The notes under the pieces are model-generated. The model was given only the letters and a program-made list of their open reading frames with translations. It had not been told where the DNA came from and ran no database searches. A stretch of 64,000 nt of DNA, taken from the NCBI GenBank assembly GCA_964398185.1, contig CAYNML010000017.1, positions 14,934 to 78,933 of the forward strand, in the 5' to 3' direction. This stretch comes from Fen-1058 sp964398185. Lineage in GTDB: Bacteria > Chloroflexota > Anaerolineae > Fen-1058. A program made the translations under genes and the position numbers. Of the stretch, positions 32,446 through 40,708 are shown one piece after another (position 1 is the stretch's first letter; every line of letters begins with the position of its first letter).

Positions 32446-32903
32446 ACGACGAAACGCTGGGAACATTGTCTGGTGGGCCACGTGATGATCGCCTGCAAGC
32501 CAATGACGATCGTTTGAAGTTGCCGCGCAAAGCGTTCATCGCATTCCGGCAGAGCGGCGGCCTGCGTTTCAGCACACGCGAGGTGATCGTGTACAACGAC
32601 GGACGCGTCATCACTCGCCGGCAGGGCAAGCTCGGCGCGGGGGAAGGATCGCGGCGCATCACGCCCGAGGAAGTGGCTGAGCTCAAGGAGATGATTCAGC
32701 AGAGCGGCTTCTTGGGGCTGCCCCGCACGATCGGATCGCAAAACCCCGACGGCTATGCCTACGAACTGAGCGCGCGGCTGGGCCGCCAATCGAGATCGAT
32801 CGAATTCTTTGACGGCAGTCTCCCCGCCGAATTACAGCCATTGCTGACTCAACTCAAAGCCCTCTCCAAGATAGACGACGCGCAGGGACAAAAACCGCGA
32901 TGA
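32442..32903 (+). CDS. Emfourin-like M4 protease inhibitor candidate
   Basis: 153 residues. From about 33 on: IAFRQSGGLRFSTREVIVYNDGRV, then ITPEEVAELKEMIQQSGFLGLP, YELSARLGRQSRSIEFFDGSLP and ELQPLLTQLKAL. This pattern (an initial FxxSGG strand, a helix before F..LP, then R.. strand, and a final PL..L) resembles emfourin, the protein inhibitor of protealysin-type M4 peptidases. An M4 peptidase gene lies 1.8 kb upstream on the same strand. There is no signal peptide, so it would protect the cytosol from unprocessed enzyme. The assignment is by pattern and context. Confidence 0.6.
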   Translation: MNDETLGTLSGGPRDDRLQANDDRLKLPRKAFIAFRQSGGLRFSTREVIVYNDGRVITRRQGKLGAGEGSRRITPEEVAELKEMIQQSGFLGLPRTIGSQNPDGYAYELSARLGRQSRSIEFFDGSLPAELQPLLTQLKALSKIDDAQGQKPR

Positions 32904-33346
32904 AAGAATCACGACGCTGTCCAGAGTGTGGCGCAACATGGACTGGCGAGATAACCTGCGAAACGCACTTCCACCAGATGCTTTTCTGGGAAGCAGAAAC
33001 TCCGGCGTATGGCAAAGTGCATCACCTGATGGTGTTGTGCTATCACTTACAGCATCCTCGCCTGTACTCGCCGGAGGGGTTGAACGAAGCGCGTCGCCTG
33101 TTGGTGGAGTTTGTCGAGCACGATGCATCGCCCGTCGACGTGAGAAAACGCAATCGAGCGCGGGTGGATTCTGGCAACCGGAATTGGAAGATCAAGGCGT
33201 CAGCCACCTCGCATGGATCGTACGAACGTGACATGGCGTGGCCGATGACGGCCGTCGATGTCGTCGCAGGTGGGGCAGACTATTACTGCGACAATGTGCG
33301 TCAGTGGGCGCAATCGATCAACGAGATGCTCACCGCGGTACGCTGA
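32900..33346 (+). CDS. DUF5946-like protein
   Basis: 148 residues. The N-terminal CPECGATWTGEITCETHFHQML contains a CxxC and a Cys-His cluster; HHLMVLCYHLQHPRLYSPEGL near 41 is a second conserved-looking block, and AWPMTAVDVV is near 113. This matches what I know of DUF5946. Function unknown. The ATG overlaps the stop of the emfourin-like gene (ATGA), so three genes (31837-33346) form one unit. Confidence 0.65.
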   Translation: MKESRRCPECGATWTGEITCETHFHQMLFWEAETPAYGKVHHLMVLCYHLQHPRLYSPEGLNEARRLLVEFVEHDASPVDVRKRNRARVDSGNRNWKIKASATSHGSYERDMAWPMTAVDVVAGGADYYCDNVRQWAQSINEMLTAVR

Positions 33347-33368
33347 TCGATGAACAAGGTCATGTTGC

Positions 33369-33396
33369 TTGACTCTGCTGACAAATGGCTTATACT
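33369..33396 (+). promoter_or_regulatory. Strong-looking promoter upstream of the CrtI-like gene
   Basis: TTGACT and TATACT with a 16-base spacer. It would give a leader of about 175 bases before the ATG at 33579. The rest of 33347-33578 holds no gene; GCGTTATGC at 33413-33421 resembles the end of an integron attC site. Confidence 0.55.
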
Positions 33397-33578
33397 GAAT
33401 TCCAGAGATAAGGCGTTATGCACCCCCGTAGGCGTGTGTGTGGAATTCACTTCATTTAGTCCACAATTAAGCGGCTTGACTAACCACCGATGGCGAGAAA
33501 GCCCTCAGAACACTTCCAGAGGATCACAACAAACACGGTTCCAAGTGCCATGATTTTTTAGTGCGAGGTCCCACACAA

Positions 33579-35105
33579 ATGACACACTCCATCATCATTG
33601 TCGGCGCCGGTATCGCTGGACTCTCGGCCGGATGCTACGCCCAAATGAATGGCTACCAGACCCGGATCTTTGAGCTGCACGACAAGCCCGGCGGGCTATG
33701 CACCTCCTGGACACGCAACGGCTACACGTTTGACGGTTGTATCGAATGGCCGCTCGGCTCGAAGGCCGGGACCGACATGAATCGCATGTGGCAGGAGTTG
33801 GGCGCCGTGCAAGGCCGACAGTTCATCGACTACGCCGTGTTCCAGCGCATCGAGGGCCGCGACGGCCGGGCACTGTCGATCTATGCGGACCTCGATCGAC
33901 TGGAACGACACATGAAGGAATTGTCTCCGGCCGATTCCGCCGCGATCGAGGAACTCTGCAACGTCGGGCGCCGCTTCATCCCGTTCGTCGATCTGGACAG
34001 CCCAGCCGGCCTGATTGAGGGGATCAAGATGAGCATCCGGATGGTGCCCTTCATAGGCTTGATGCTAAAGTACGGCAAGATTACAACGGAAGCATTCGCC
34101 GCACGGTTCAGCGATCCCTTCCTGCGTCAGGCCATAATGGCCTTTGCCGACGTCAACGGCGGCAAAGGCCTTCCGGTAGCAGGACTGATGTACACGCCAG
34201 CCGCAATGCATCTTCATAACGGCGGCTATCCCCTGGGCGGCTCACTCGAGTTCGCGCAAGCCATCGAACGCCGCTATCTCGATCTCGGAGGCGAGATACT
34301 CTACAGGTCATGTGTCGAAAAGATACTGACAGAAGCAGACCCGTCAGGCCGAGGCGACCGCGCCGTCGGTATTCGCCTCGTCGACGGCGCCGAGCATCGC
34401 GCCGACGTCGTCATCTCTGCGGCTGATGGTCACGCCACCATCTTCGACCTGCTGGAAGGCCGCTATATGAGCGACAAGATGCGCGCCTCATACGAGAAGC
34501 GGCCGATCTATCCATCCTGGGTCCAGGTCTCGCTCGGCGTAGCGCGCCATTTCTGCGATGAGGCACAAACGGTCAGCTATTGGCTCGACGAGCCGATCGA
34601 TCTCGCGGGGGAGAAGGTCGATCGCATCGATGTTCGTCACTTTGGCCTGGATCCTTTGATGGCGCCGCCGGGTAAATCGGCTTTGGTTGTGCGGTTCACG
34701 TGCGATCACGCCTACTGGAAGGCGCTCTACCAGGATCCCGAGCGTTACGAGACGGCGAAAAAGGGCCTTGCCCTCAAGGTCATCGATCGACTGGAGCGCC
34801 GCCTGCCGGGTATCGCCGGACAGATCGAGGTGGTCGACGTCGCGACGCCCATGACCGTCGAGCGCTACACCGGCAATTGGCAAGGCTCGCGGATGGGATG
34901 GTTGATCACGACCGATGTGTTCATGACCGCGGCCAAAGGGATGGATAAGACGCTGCCCGGCCTGACGAATTTCTACATGTGCGGGCAATGGGTGGAACTG
35001 GGCGGCGGCTTGCCCACGGCGGCAGGCTCGGGCCGGGGTTTGATCCGTATGCTGTGCAAGCAGGATCGGAAGAGGTTCAGCACCAGTCTGCCAACTGCAT
35101 CGTAA
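33579..35105 (+). CDS. CrtI-like FAD-dependent oxidoreductase
   Basis: 508 residues of the phytoene desaturase/carotenoid isomerase superfamily. The N-terminal dinucleotide fold IIIVGAGIAGLSAGCYAQMNGYQTRIFELHDKPGGLCTSW (5-44) shows GxGxxGL and the acidic end of the second strand. A second FAD-contacting region, PTAAGSGRGLIRML, is at the C-terminus. GGYPLGGSLEFAQAIERRYLDLGGEI near 220 is the typical central block. No other carotenoid gene is nearby, so the substrate is uncertain. The gene lies between two attC-like sequences. Confidence 0.84.
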   Translation: MTHSIIIVGAGIAGLSAGCYAQMNGYQTRIFELHDKPGGLCTSWTRNGYTFDGCIEWPLGSKAGTDMNRMWQELGAVQGRQFIDYAVFQRIEGRDGRALSIYADLDRLERHMKELSPADSAAIEELCNVGRRFIPFVDLDSPAGLIEGIKMSIRMVPFIGLMLKYGKITTEAFAARFSDPFLRQAIMAFADVNGGKGLPVAGLMYTPAAMHLHNGGYPLGGSLEFAQAIERRYLDLGGEILYRSCVEKILTEADPSGRGDRAVGIRLVDGAEHRADVVISAADGHATIFDLLEGRYMSDKMRASYEKRPIYPSWVQVSLGVARHFCDEAQTVSYWLDEPIDLAGEKVDRIDVRHFGLDPLMAPPGKSALVVRFTCDHAYWKALYQDPERYETAKKGLALKVIDRLERRLPGIAGQIEVVDVATPMTVERYTGNWQGSRMGWLITTDVFMTAAKGMDKTLPGLTNFYMCGQWVELGGGLPTAAGSGRGLIRMLCKQDRKRFSTSLPTAS

Positions 35106-35196
35106 AGCGCTCACTTCAGCTATTCTCCTCAAGAGCGCGCCTGCCAAGCGCGTGCGACGGACTCGCGCCAGCGGCGGCTGACGCCGGGCGTTAGGT
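35106..35196. other. attC-like site after the CrtI-like gene
   Basis: The spacer has many inverted GC-rich words (GCGCGTGCGACGG, CGGCGGCTGACGCC) and ends in GGGCGTTAGGT, where GTTAGGT fits the GTTRRRY core of integron attC sites. A clear left core (RYYYAAC) is not seen. Treat as tentative. Confidence 0.35.
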
Positions 35197-35253
35197 CGCT
35201 CATGACCAACTCGGATTCATGATAAATGCTCGTTGCAGAGGAAACGTTGATCA

Positions 35254-35931
35254 ATGAACGATCGCGTTCTTGTGTGGGACGGCTGTAAGAATGTGCGCGA
35301 TCTCGGCGGCCTAAGGACTTCAGACGGCCGCCTGACTCGTTGGCGGGCGGTTGTCCGCTCAGATACTCCGGCCAGGCTCACCGCCACCGGATGGTCAGCG
35401 TTGTACGCCTATGGCATCCGCACCATCATTTCGCTCCGCACGGATGGTATGCAGGAGGACGAACTCAACTTCACGTCACCGTATGCCGACCTCGCCACAG
35501 TGCAGACCGCCATCGAAGACGTTACGGATGAGGAATTCGTACAACAGTGGGCCGCCACCGACCTGTGGTGCACGCCGCTCTATTATCAGGATGCGCTGCG
35601 GCGCTGGCCGGAGCGGCATGCGACCGTTGTGTCGGCGATCGCCCGGGCGCGGCCGGGTGGCGTTCTGTTCCATTGTGTCCGCGGCCATGATCGCACGGGC
35701 ATTGTGACGCTGTTACTGCTGGCGCTCGTCGGCGTGGCGCCGGAGGAGATTGTGGCCGATTATGCGCTCAGTGTCGATCCCGAGCGCGATGAACTTCTGG
35801 CCCGTGAGCATACCTCGTTTCGAGACGTTCTGCTCAGCGCACTGGACGGGCTGAACATTGATCGCTATTTGGGAATGGGCGGAGTAAGTCCAAGTGATTT
35901 GGCCGCCGTTCGCCAGCGGCTACTCGGATAA
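35254..35931 (+). CDS. Tyrosine phosphatase-like protein (Y_phosphatase3)
   Basis: 225 residues. NVRDLGGLRTSDGRLTRWRAVVRSDTPARLT near 8-38 is the conserved N-terminal block. LFHCVRGHDRTGIVTLLLLALVGV near 137-160 is the active-site loop, HCxxGxDRTG with the catalytic Cys and Arg. Members dephosphorylate tyrosine or phosphoinositides. The ATG at 35254 lacks a clear Shine-Dalgarno sequence. Downstream, GCCCAAC at 35959-35965 fits the left core of an attC site. Confidence 0.86.
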   Translation: MNDRVLVWDGCKNVRDLGGLRTSDGRLTRWRAVVRSDTPARLTATGWSALYAYGIRTIISLRTDGMQEDELNFTSPYADLATVQTAIEDVTDEEFVQQWAATDLWCTPLYYQDALRRWPERHATVVSAIARARPGGVLFHCVRGHDRTGIVTLLLLALVGVAPEEIVADYALSVDPERDELLAREHTSFRDVLLSALDGLNIDRYLGMGGVSPSDLAAVRQRLLG

Positions 35932-35982
35932 GCGGTCCACGTACACATTCTATGGGCGGCCCAACGCCGTACATTGAACACC

Positions 35983-36021
35983 AAAAAAGAGACCGGAGTC
36001 CTTCACGAACTCCGGTCTCGT
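35983..36021 (-). terminator. Terminator between the phosphatase and SPFH genes
   Basis: GAGACCGGAGT and ACTCCGGTCTC form an 11-base-pair stem; on the minus strand it is followed by TCTTTTTT. It serves the minus-strand SPFH gene and could stop the plus-strand phosphatase transcript as well. Confidence 0.75.
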
Positions 36022-36042
36022 TTCACTTATCGCTCTTACTCG

Positions 36043-37113
36043 TCAGCTATGCAAAAAATCGTCCAGCGCCTTCTTGCTGATGCGATACTGTGTGCCGATC
36101 TGCTTGGCCTTGATCTGCCCCTCGGTGATCATCGCCATCACGTCGGCTTCAGACACCTTCAGGTAGTTGGCCGCTTCGGCGGGTGACATCACTTCCGGAG
36201 CGGGGCCCCCACCTGTCGGCGCGACGGGGGCTGCTTGCTGCGCGGGCGGTTGTTGCGGCGGCTGCTGCATCGCCTGAGTCATTGCGCCCGCCATCATTTG
36301 ACCCATGCCCAAACCTGCGCCTAAGCCAACGCCCGCACCGGCGACGCCACCGCTCGGATTCTGCGCCGCATCGCGAATGCCGCGCGCCGCCTGGAATTGG
36401 ATGTACTTCTGCATGTCGCCGATGGCGCCCATCTGCGCGCGCTCGTCGATGGCCTTGGCCGTCTCTTCGGTGGGGCTGATCGATCGGACATAGAGGGTCT
36501 TCAGCATGATACCCATCTGTTTGAAGTCGTCACCCACCTTGGCCTTGGTACCCACGCCGATCTCGTCGTACTTGGCAGGCATGTCCAGGAACGGAATCTT
36601 GATCTCGCCCAGCAGGTCCGTCATCTTGCTGATGATGATGCCGCGCAGCATGCCTTCAATCTCCGGTGTCTCATACACGCCGCGCACGCCCACCACCTTG
36701 TTCACGAACAACGCCGGATCGTTGATCTCCATCGAGTACACGCCGTTGGCCCGCAAGCGCACCATGCCCAGATCGGGATCACGGAAGGTCACCGGCTCCG
36801 GTGTGCCCCACCCCATATCAAGGTAAGTGCGGGTGCTGACGTAGTATACCTCGGCGGTGAACGGCGTCTTGCCACTCGTCGCCAGGCCGATGAGACCCGA
36901 CAAAATCGGCATATTGGCCGTGGTGATCGTATGACGGCCGGCGCCAAACACATCCATCGCCTTGCCGTCGCGGAAGAACACGGCGGCCTGCTGCTCGCGC
37001 ACAATCACCTGCGACCCCAAACGAAAATCGCCCGAACCGCGCTCGGGAATGCGGTGCACCATCTCGCGGCCGGATTCATCGCTAAACTCGACGACATCAA
37101 TAATGCGGGGCAT
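36043..37113 (-). CDS. SPFH-domain protein with C-terminal excisionase-type HTH
   Basis: 356 residues. Residues 1-235 form an SPFH/band-7 domain of the virion-core-like (YdjI) group: VIVREQQAAVFFRDGKAMDVFGAGRHTITTANMP near 36 and DERAQMGAIGDMQKYIQFQAARGIRDAA near 225-252. A Gly/Met-rich and then Pro/Gln-rich linker (about 253-305) leads to a C-terminal DNA-binding domain of MerR/excisionase type: VMSPAEAANYLKVSEADVMAMITEGQIKAKQIGTQYRISKKALDDFL. SPFH proteins scaffold membranes or large assemblies; the HTH is unusual at this place. The gene of a 189-residue partner precedes it in the same direction. Confidence 0.85.
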   Translation of the reverse strand: MPRIIDVVEFSDESGREMVHRIPERGSGDFRLGSQVIVREQQAAVFFRDGKAMDVFGAGRHTITTANMPILSGLIGLATSGKTPFTAEVYYVSTRTYLDMGWGTPEPVTFRDPDLGMVRLRANGVYSMEINDPALFVNKVVGVRGVYETPEIEGMLRGIIISKMTDLLGEIKIPFLDMPAKYDEIGVGTKAKVGDDFKQMGIMLKTLYVRSISPTEETAKAIDERAQMGAIGDMQKYIQFQAARGIRDAAQNPSGGVAGAGVGLGAGLGMGQMMAGAMTQAMQQPPQQPPAQQAAPVAPTGGGPAPEVMSPAEAANYLKVSEADVMAMITEGQIKAKQIGTQYRISKKALDDFLHS

Positions 37114-37156
37114 GGCAATCTCTCCTCAGAAGATTTCTTGGTGAGCGTCTCTTCCG

Positions 37157-37208
37157 CTCCTCGACCGCGTCCGCGCGGTCGAATCAAACCGCGCGGACGC
37201 GGGTTGAG
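37157..37208. repeat. Family F inverted repeat (CCGCGTCCGCGCGGT type)
   Basis: Perfect 15-base inverted repeats CCGCGTCCGCGCGGT / ACCGCGCGGACGCGG separated by eight bases, between the two minus-strand genes. A diverged relative lies at 56581-56624. Confidence 0.7.
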
Positions 37209-37216
37209 AGCGCTTT

Positions 37217-37786
37217 TTATATGGAACCGACCAACAGGTGTTGGCGCTTATCGTACAGATCGTTCAAGCCGGTGCAGATGCGCCTGACGGTGTTCATGGC
37301 GGCCTTCAACGCGTCGGGGCCGGTCGGGGCGGGAGCCGCGCCTTCGGCAGCAGGCGGCGCGGGCATCACACCCAGCGCCACGCGGCATTGATCGATCGCC
37401 AGCGCCAGGTTGTCCGCCTCACTCAGCAATTGATAATCGAAATTGTACAGCTGATCGAGTTGATCTTCTTTCACCTGCACGGCGTCAAACAAACCGGCAT
37501 AACCGCGCGGCGCGGTCTTCACGCGATCGATGAAGGTGCGCAGTTTCACGGCGCTCTGCTCCACGTCGTCGACGTACTCGAACCCACCGCTGGACAGCAT
37601 ATCGGTCTGCAATTCCGACAGCCGATCGAGTTGATCGGTGAACCTGGCGGCCACCATGTCGCGCACAATCTTGTCCGCGTCACGGCGTGTCTCTTTTTCC
37701 ATGTAGCCTTTGAAGCCGGGGATCTTGGAGAGGATTTTGGCGAACCCGCCGCGCTGTTCTTTGATTTGACCAGTCAAGTCCGTCAT
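37217..37786 (-). CDS. Hypothetical helical protein, partner of the SPFH protein
   Basis: 189 residues, no membrane segment, mostly helical. FAKILSKIPGFKGYMEKETRRDADKIVRDMVAARFTDQLDRLSELQ at 15-61 is amphipathic and charged; residues 62-135 continue with coiled-coil-like heptads. An Ala/Pro linker (about 142-156) precedes a final helix. I do not recognise a named family, but a protein of this kind next to SPFH/YdjI genes suggests a complex. AGGAGCT stands before the ATG. Confidence 0.68.
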   Translation of the reverse strand: MTDLTGQIKEQRGGFAKILSKIPGFKGYMEKETRRDADKIVRDMVAARFTDQLDRLSELQTDMLSSGGFEYVDDVEQSAVKLRTFIDRVKTAPRGYAGLFDAVQVKEDQLDQLYNFDYQLLSEADNLALAIDQCRVALGVMPAPPAAEGAAPAPTGPDALKAAMNTVRRICTGLNDLYDKRQHLLVGSI

Positions 37787-37922
37787 GGATAGCTCCTGTG
37801 CAGGGATTGAGGGTTGTGGTCGCGTTGTACGCCATAGATTTTACCACAACCATGCGGCCACCCAACCGACAGCGCGCTGACGCTTGCCGCACAACTCGGC
37901 CAACACTTGGTTATTTTTTGGT

Positions 37923-37951
37923 TTGACAAAGTGCGCTTCCAACATTACACT
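37923..37951 (+). promoter_or_regulatory. Consensus promoter of the S9 peptidase operon
   Basis: TTGACA and TACACT with a 17-base spacer, 90 bases before the GTG start. It is among the best promoter matches in the window. Confidence 0.72.
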
Positions 37952-38041
37952 TAATTTACTTAAGCCAGGCGCTCATCCATTTCGTCCTCCAAACCAACCC
38001 ATCCGCTTCATGAACCAGATTCATGACATCGGAGTCATATC

Positions 38042-39844
38042 GTGACCGCACTCAATCAAGACCTGCTCCTTCGCACCCCTAACATCTACGCGTGGGGCGG
38101 CGGCTTCGATCTGGCGCCTGATGGCCGCGCGATCGTGTACATGTGGAACGGCAGCGGCCACTGGGAGTTGTACCTCCTGCCGATCGAGGGCGGCACGCCC
38201 CGCCAGTTGACTTCCAGCCCGGAAAGCAAGATGTTTCCGCGTTTCGCGCCGGACGGCAGGCGCATCGCCTACTTGCAAGACTACGACGGCGACGAATGCT
38301 TCGACGTGCACGTGCTCGATCTGGCGAGCGGTCAGATCACCAACCTGATGCGCGACACGCCCGACGAGGGGCTGAACGAATTTTTGCGCTGGTCGCCAGA
38401 TGGCCGCTGGATTTACTACGCCTCCAACCGCGACAAAGACTTCGCCATCTTCGCCGTTTCGGTTGAGGACGGCGCCGTCAAGCGCCTGACGCACCACGCC
38501 GCCAGCGATGTCTTCGTGGAACCGTCGCCCGACGGGAAATGGTTAGCCGTGCAGGCCATGGCCGACGGGCAGAATCACGCCCTCTATCTGGCGCCCACCG
38601 ACGGCGGCCCCGAGCTCCGCGTGGGCGAAGCGCACGGCCTGCTCGACGCCGAGACGCCCGCCTGGTCGCCCGACAGCCGCCGCCTCGCGTTTGTATCCGC
38701 CGATAAAGGCATGTCCGACGTGGCAATCTACGATCTGGCTGCGCGCACGATCGAGTGGCTGACGCCCGGCGATTGCGAATACTACTTTCCGGCGTGGTCG
38801 CCGCAAGCCGATCGGGTGTTGTACCTCGCCAGCCGCGACGCCAGTTTCGATCTGGTGTTGCACGATCTACAGCGCGGCCCGGAGATCATTCGCCTGCGAC
38901 CGGGCATCCACAACCAGGCGCGCTTCACCGCCGATGGCGCGTCGCTGGTCTTCACCTATGGCGGCCCGGCGCATCCCTCTGATCTGTGGTCGCTGCGCCT
39001 GGCCGATCGGGCGGCCACCCAACTGACCGATTCACTCCCGCCGCAAATTGATCGATCGGTCTTTGTGCAGCCGACGCACGTGTGGTATCCCAGTCTCGAT
39101 GAGGGGGTGCAGGTTCCGGCGCTGCTCTATCGGCCGCGGCAGACTCGAGCGGACCAGCTGCCCCCGGCGGTGGTCTATGTGCACGGCGGGCCGACGGCGC
39201 AGCAAGACAACGACTGGTATCCGTCGATCCAGGATTTTGTGACGCGCGGCTACGTGGTCTTGTGCCCCAATTATCGCGGCAGCACCGGCTACGGCAAAGC
39301 CTTCCGCGAAGCGAACCGGTTCGATCTGGGACGCGGCGACACCAACGACGTGGCCGCCGGCGCCGACTATCTGGTGCGGGAAGGCCTGGCCGACCCGAAC
39401 CGCATCGCCGTCACCGGCATTTCCTACGGCGGCTTCATGACCATGACGTGCACCACGCAGCATCCCCACAAATGGGCAGCGGGATCGGCGCTGGTGCCGT
39501 TCGTCAACTGGTTCACCGAGCACGCCAGCGAGCGCGAAGACCTGCAATACTGGGACGATCAGAACATGGGCGATCCGGTAAAGGACTACGATCGGTGGTA
39601 TGCCAACTCGCCGATCTTCTTCATCGATCGGATTACCGCGCCGATCCAGTTGATCGCCGGGGGCAATGACGTGCGCTGCCCGCCGGAAGAAGCCGAGCAG
39701 GTGCGCGACAAACTGATCGCGTTGGGGCGGCCCGTGGAGATGATCGTCTACGCCGACGAAGGGCACATCTTGCGGCAGTTGGACAATCGGGTGGACGCCT
39801 ACCGCCGGCGCGCGGCGTTCATTGATCGCTATCTGAAAGGGTGA
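38042..39844 (+). CDS. Prolyl oligopeptidase-family serine peptidase (S9)
   Basis: 600 residues. The N-terminal half is a TolB-like beta-propeller (FAPDGRRIAYLQDYDGDECFDVHVLD near 76, LRWSPDGRWIYYASNRDKDFAIFAV near 115, and AWSPDSRRLAFVSADKGMSDVAIYD). The C-terminal half is an alpha/beta-hydrolase with Ser461 in GISYGGFM, Asp in AGGNDVRCPP near 545 and His in ADEGHIL near 576. It removes short peptides, probably in the cytosol, as no signal peptide is visible. The GTG at 38042 follows GGAG. The next genes (MBL-fold hydrolase and DppA-like aminopeptidase) follow with spacings of 10 and 20 bases, a peptidase operon. Confidence 0.93.
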   Translation: MTALNQDLLLRTPNIYAWGGGFDLAPDGRAIVYMWNGSGHWELYLLPIEGGTPRQLTSSPESKMFPRFAPDGRRIAYLQDYDGDECFDVHVLDLASGQITNLMRDTPDEGLNEFLRWSPDGRWIYYASNRDKDFAIFAVSVEDGAVKRLTHHAASDVFVEPSPDGKWLAVQAMADGQNHALYLAPTDGGPELRVGEAHGLLDAETPAWSPDSRRLAFVSADKGMSDVAIYDLAARTIEWLTPGDCEYYFPAWSPQADRVLYLASRDASFDLVLHDLQRGPEIIRLRPGIHNQARFTADGASLVFTYGGPAHPSDLWSLRLADRAATQLTDSLPPQIDRSVFVQPTHVWYPSLDEGVQVPALLYRPRQTRADQLPPAVVYVHGGPTAQQDNDWYPSIQDFVTRGYVVLCPNYRGSTGYGKAFREANRFDLGRGDTNDVAAGADYLVREGLADPNRIAVTGISYGGFMTMTCTTQHPHKWAAGSALVPFVNWFTEHASEREDLQYWDDQNMGDPVKDYDRWYANSPIFFIDRITAPIQLIAGGNDVRCPPEEAEQVRDKLIALGRPVEMIVYADEGHILRQLDNRVDAYRRRAAFIDRYLKG

Positions 39845-39854
39845 CAAACACATC

Positions 39855-40688
39855 GTGATCGAAGTGACCTTCCTTGGAACCGGCTCGGCCATGCCGCCGC
39901 GCGACCGCGGCAATACGGCCTTTACCGTGCGCACAGAGAACCTGCTCTTCCTGGCCGACGCTGGCCCGTCAGTGTTTGGCGACTTGCAGCGGGCGGGCAT
40001 CGAACCGGCCAGCATCGACGCCATCTTCCTGTCGCACGGCCATGCCGATCACGTGCTGGGCTTCCCGCAGTTGGCGCTGCTGCAAAAATTTGTCACCAAA
40101 GATCCACCGCTGCGCATCTACTGCACCGCCGACGTGCGCGATAAAGTGACACAGGTGACCACACTGACCTTTCCAGAAGCCGCCGACGGCTTGCCCAATT
40201 TTAACTGGATCGAACTGGCCGAGGGGCCGCGCCAGTATCACGATCTGACCGACGAGATTCAGTTGACCACCGAGCTGGTCTTTGGCCCGCCGTACATGCC
40301 GGTGCTGGGCCTGCGCCTGGACTTTTTCGACAAGGGCATATCGCTGGCCTTCTCGGCCGACACCGCGCCATCGGATACGGTGGCCAGCCTGGGCCATAAT
40401 GTCGATCTGCTCATTCACGAAGCCTCGTTCAGCGCCACCATGCAGCCCGATGTCAGCCCCGAGATATTCTTTCATTCCGACGCGCGCCAGGCCGGACAGA
40501 TCGCGGCGCGCGCCGGGGCCAAGCGCCTGGCGCTGGTGCACCTGAGCCGGCTGCACGGCAATCACCGCCGCGTGCTCAGCGCCGAAGCCGCCGAATATTT
40601 CAAGGGCCTGATCCTGGTGCCGGATGACGGCGATGTGATCCAGCTCGACACGGTCGGACTGACCTCACCCTCGTTGTCGGCACTCTAA
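39855..40688 (+). CDS. Metallo-beta-lactamase-fold hydrolase (RNase Z-like)
   Basis: 277 residues. VTFLGTGSAMPPRDRGNTAF (4-23) and LSHGHADHVLGF with H61, H63, D65 and H66 give the metal site. AFSADTAPSD near 164, LLIHEASF near 184 and LVHLSRLHG near 230 complete the RNase Z-like arrangement. It could process tRNA 3' ends or hydrolyse small molecules; the flexible arm of true RNase Z is not obvious. GTG start at 39855, ten bases after the S9 peptidase. Confidence 0.85.
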   Translation: MIEVTFLGTGSAMPPRDRGNTAFTVRTENLLFLADAGPSVFGDLQRAGIEPASIDAIFLSHGHADHVLGFPQLALLQKFVTKDPPLRIYCTADVRDKVTQVTTLTFPEAADGLPNFNWIELAEGPRQYHDLTDEIQLTTELVFGPPYMPVLGLRLDFFDKGISLAFSADTAPSDTVASLGHNVDLLIHEASFSATMQPDVSPEIFFHSDARQAGQIAARAGAKRLALVHLSRLHGNHRRVLSAEAAEYFKGLILVPDDGDVIQLDTVGLTSPSLSAL

Positions 40689-40708
40689 GCACGGACAAAG
40701 GAGCAGCG

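Noticed and set aside
33350..33553. A 67-codon frame before the CrtI-like gene
   Set aside because: No ribosome-binding site, overlaps the promoter, no protein-like pattern.
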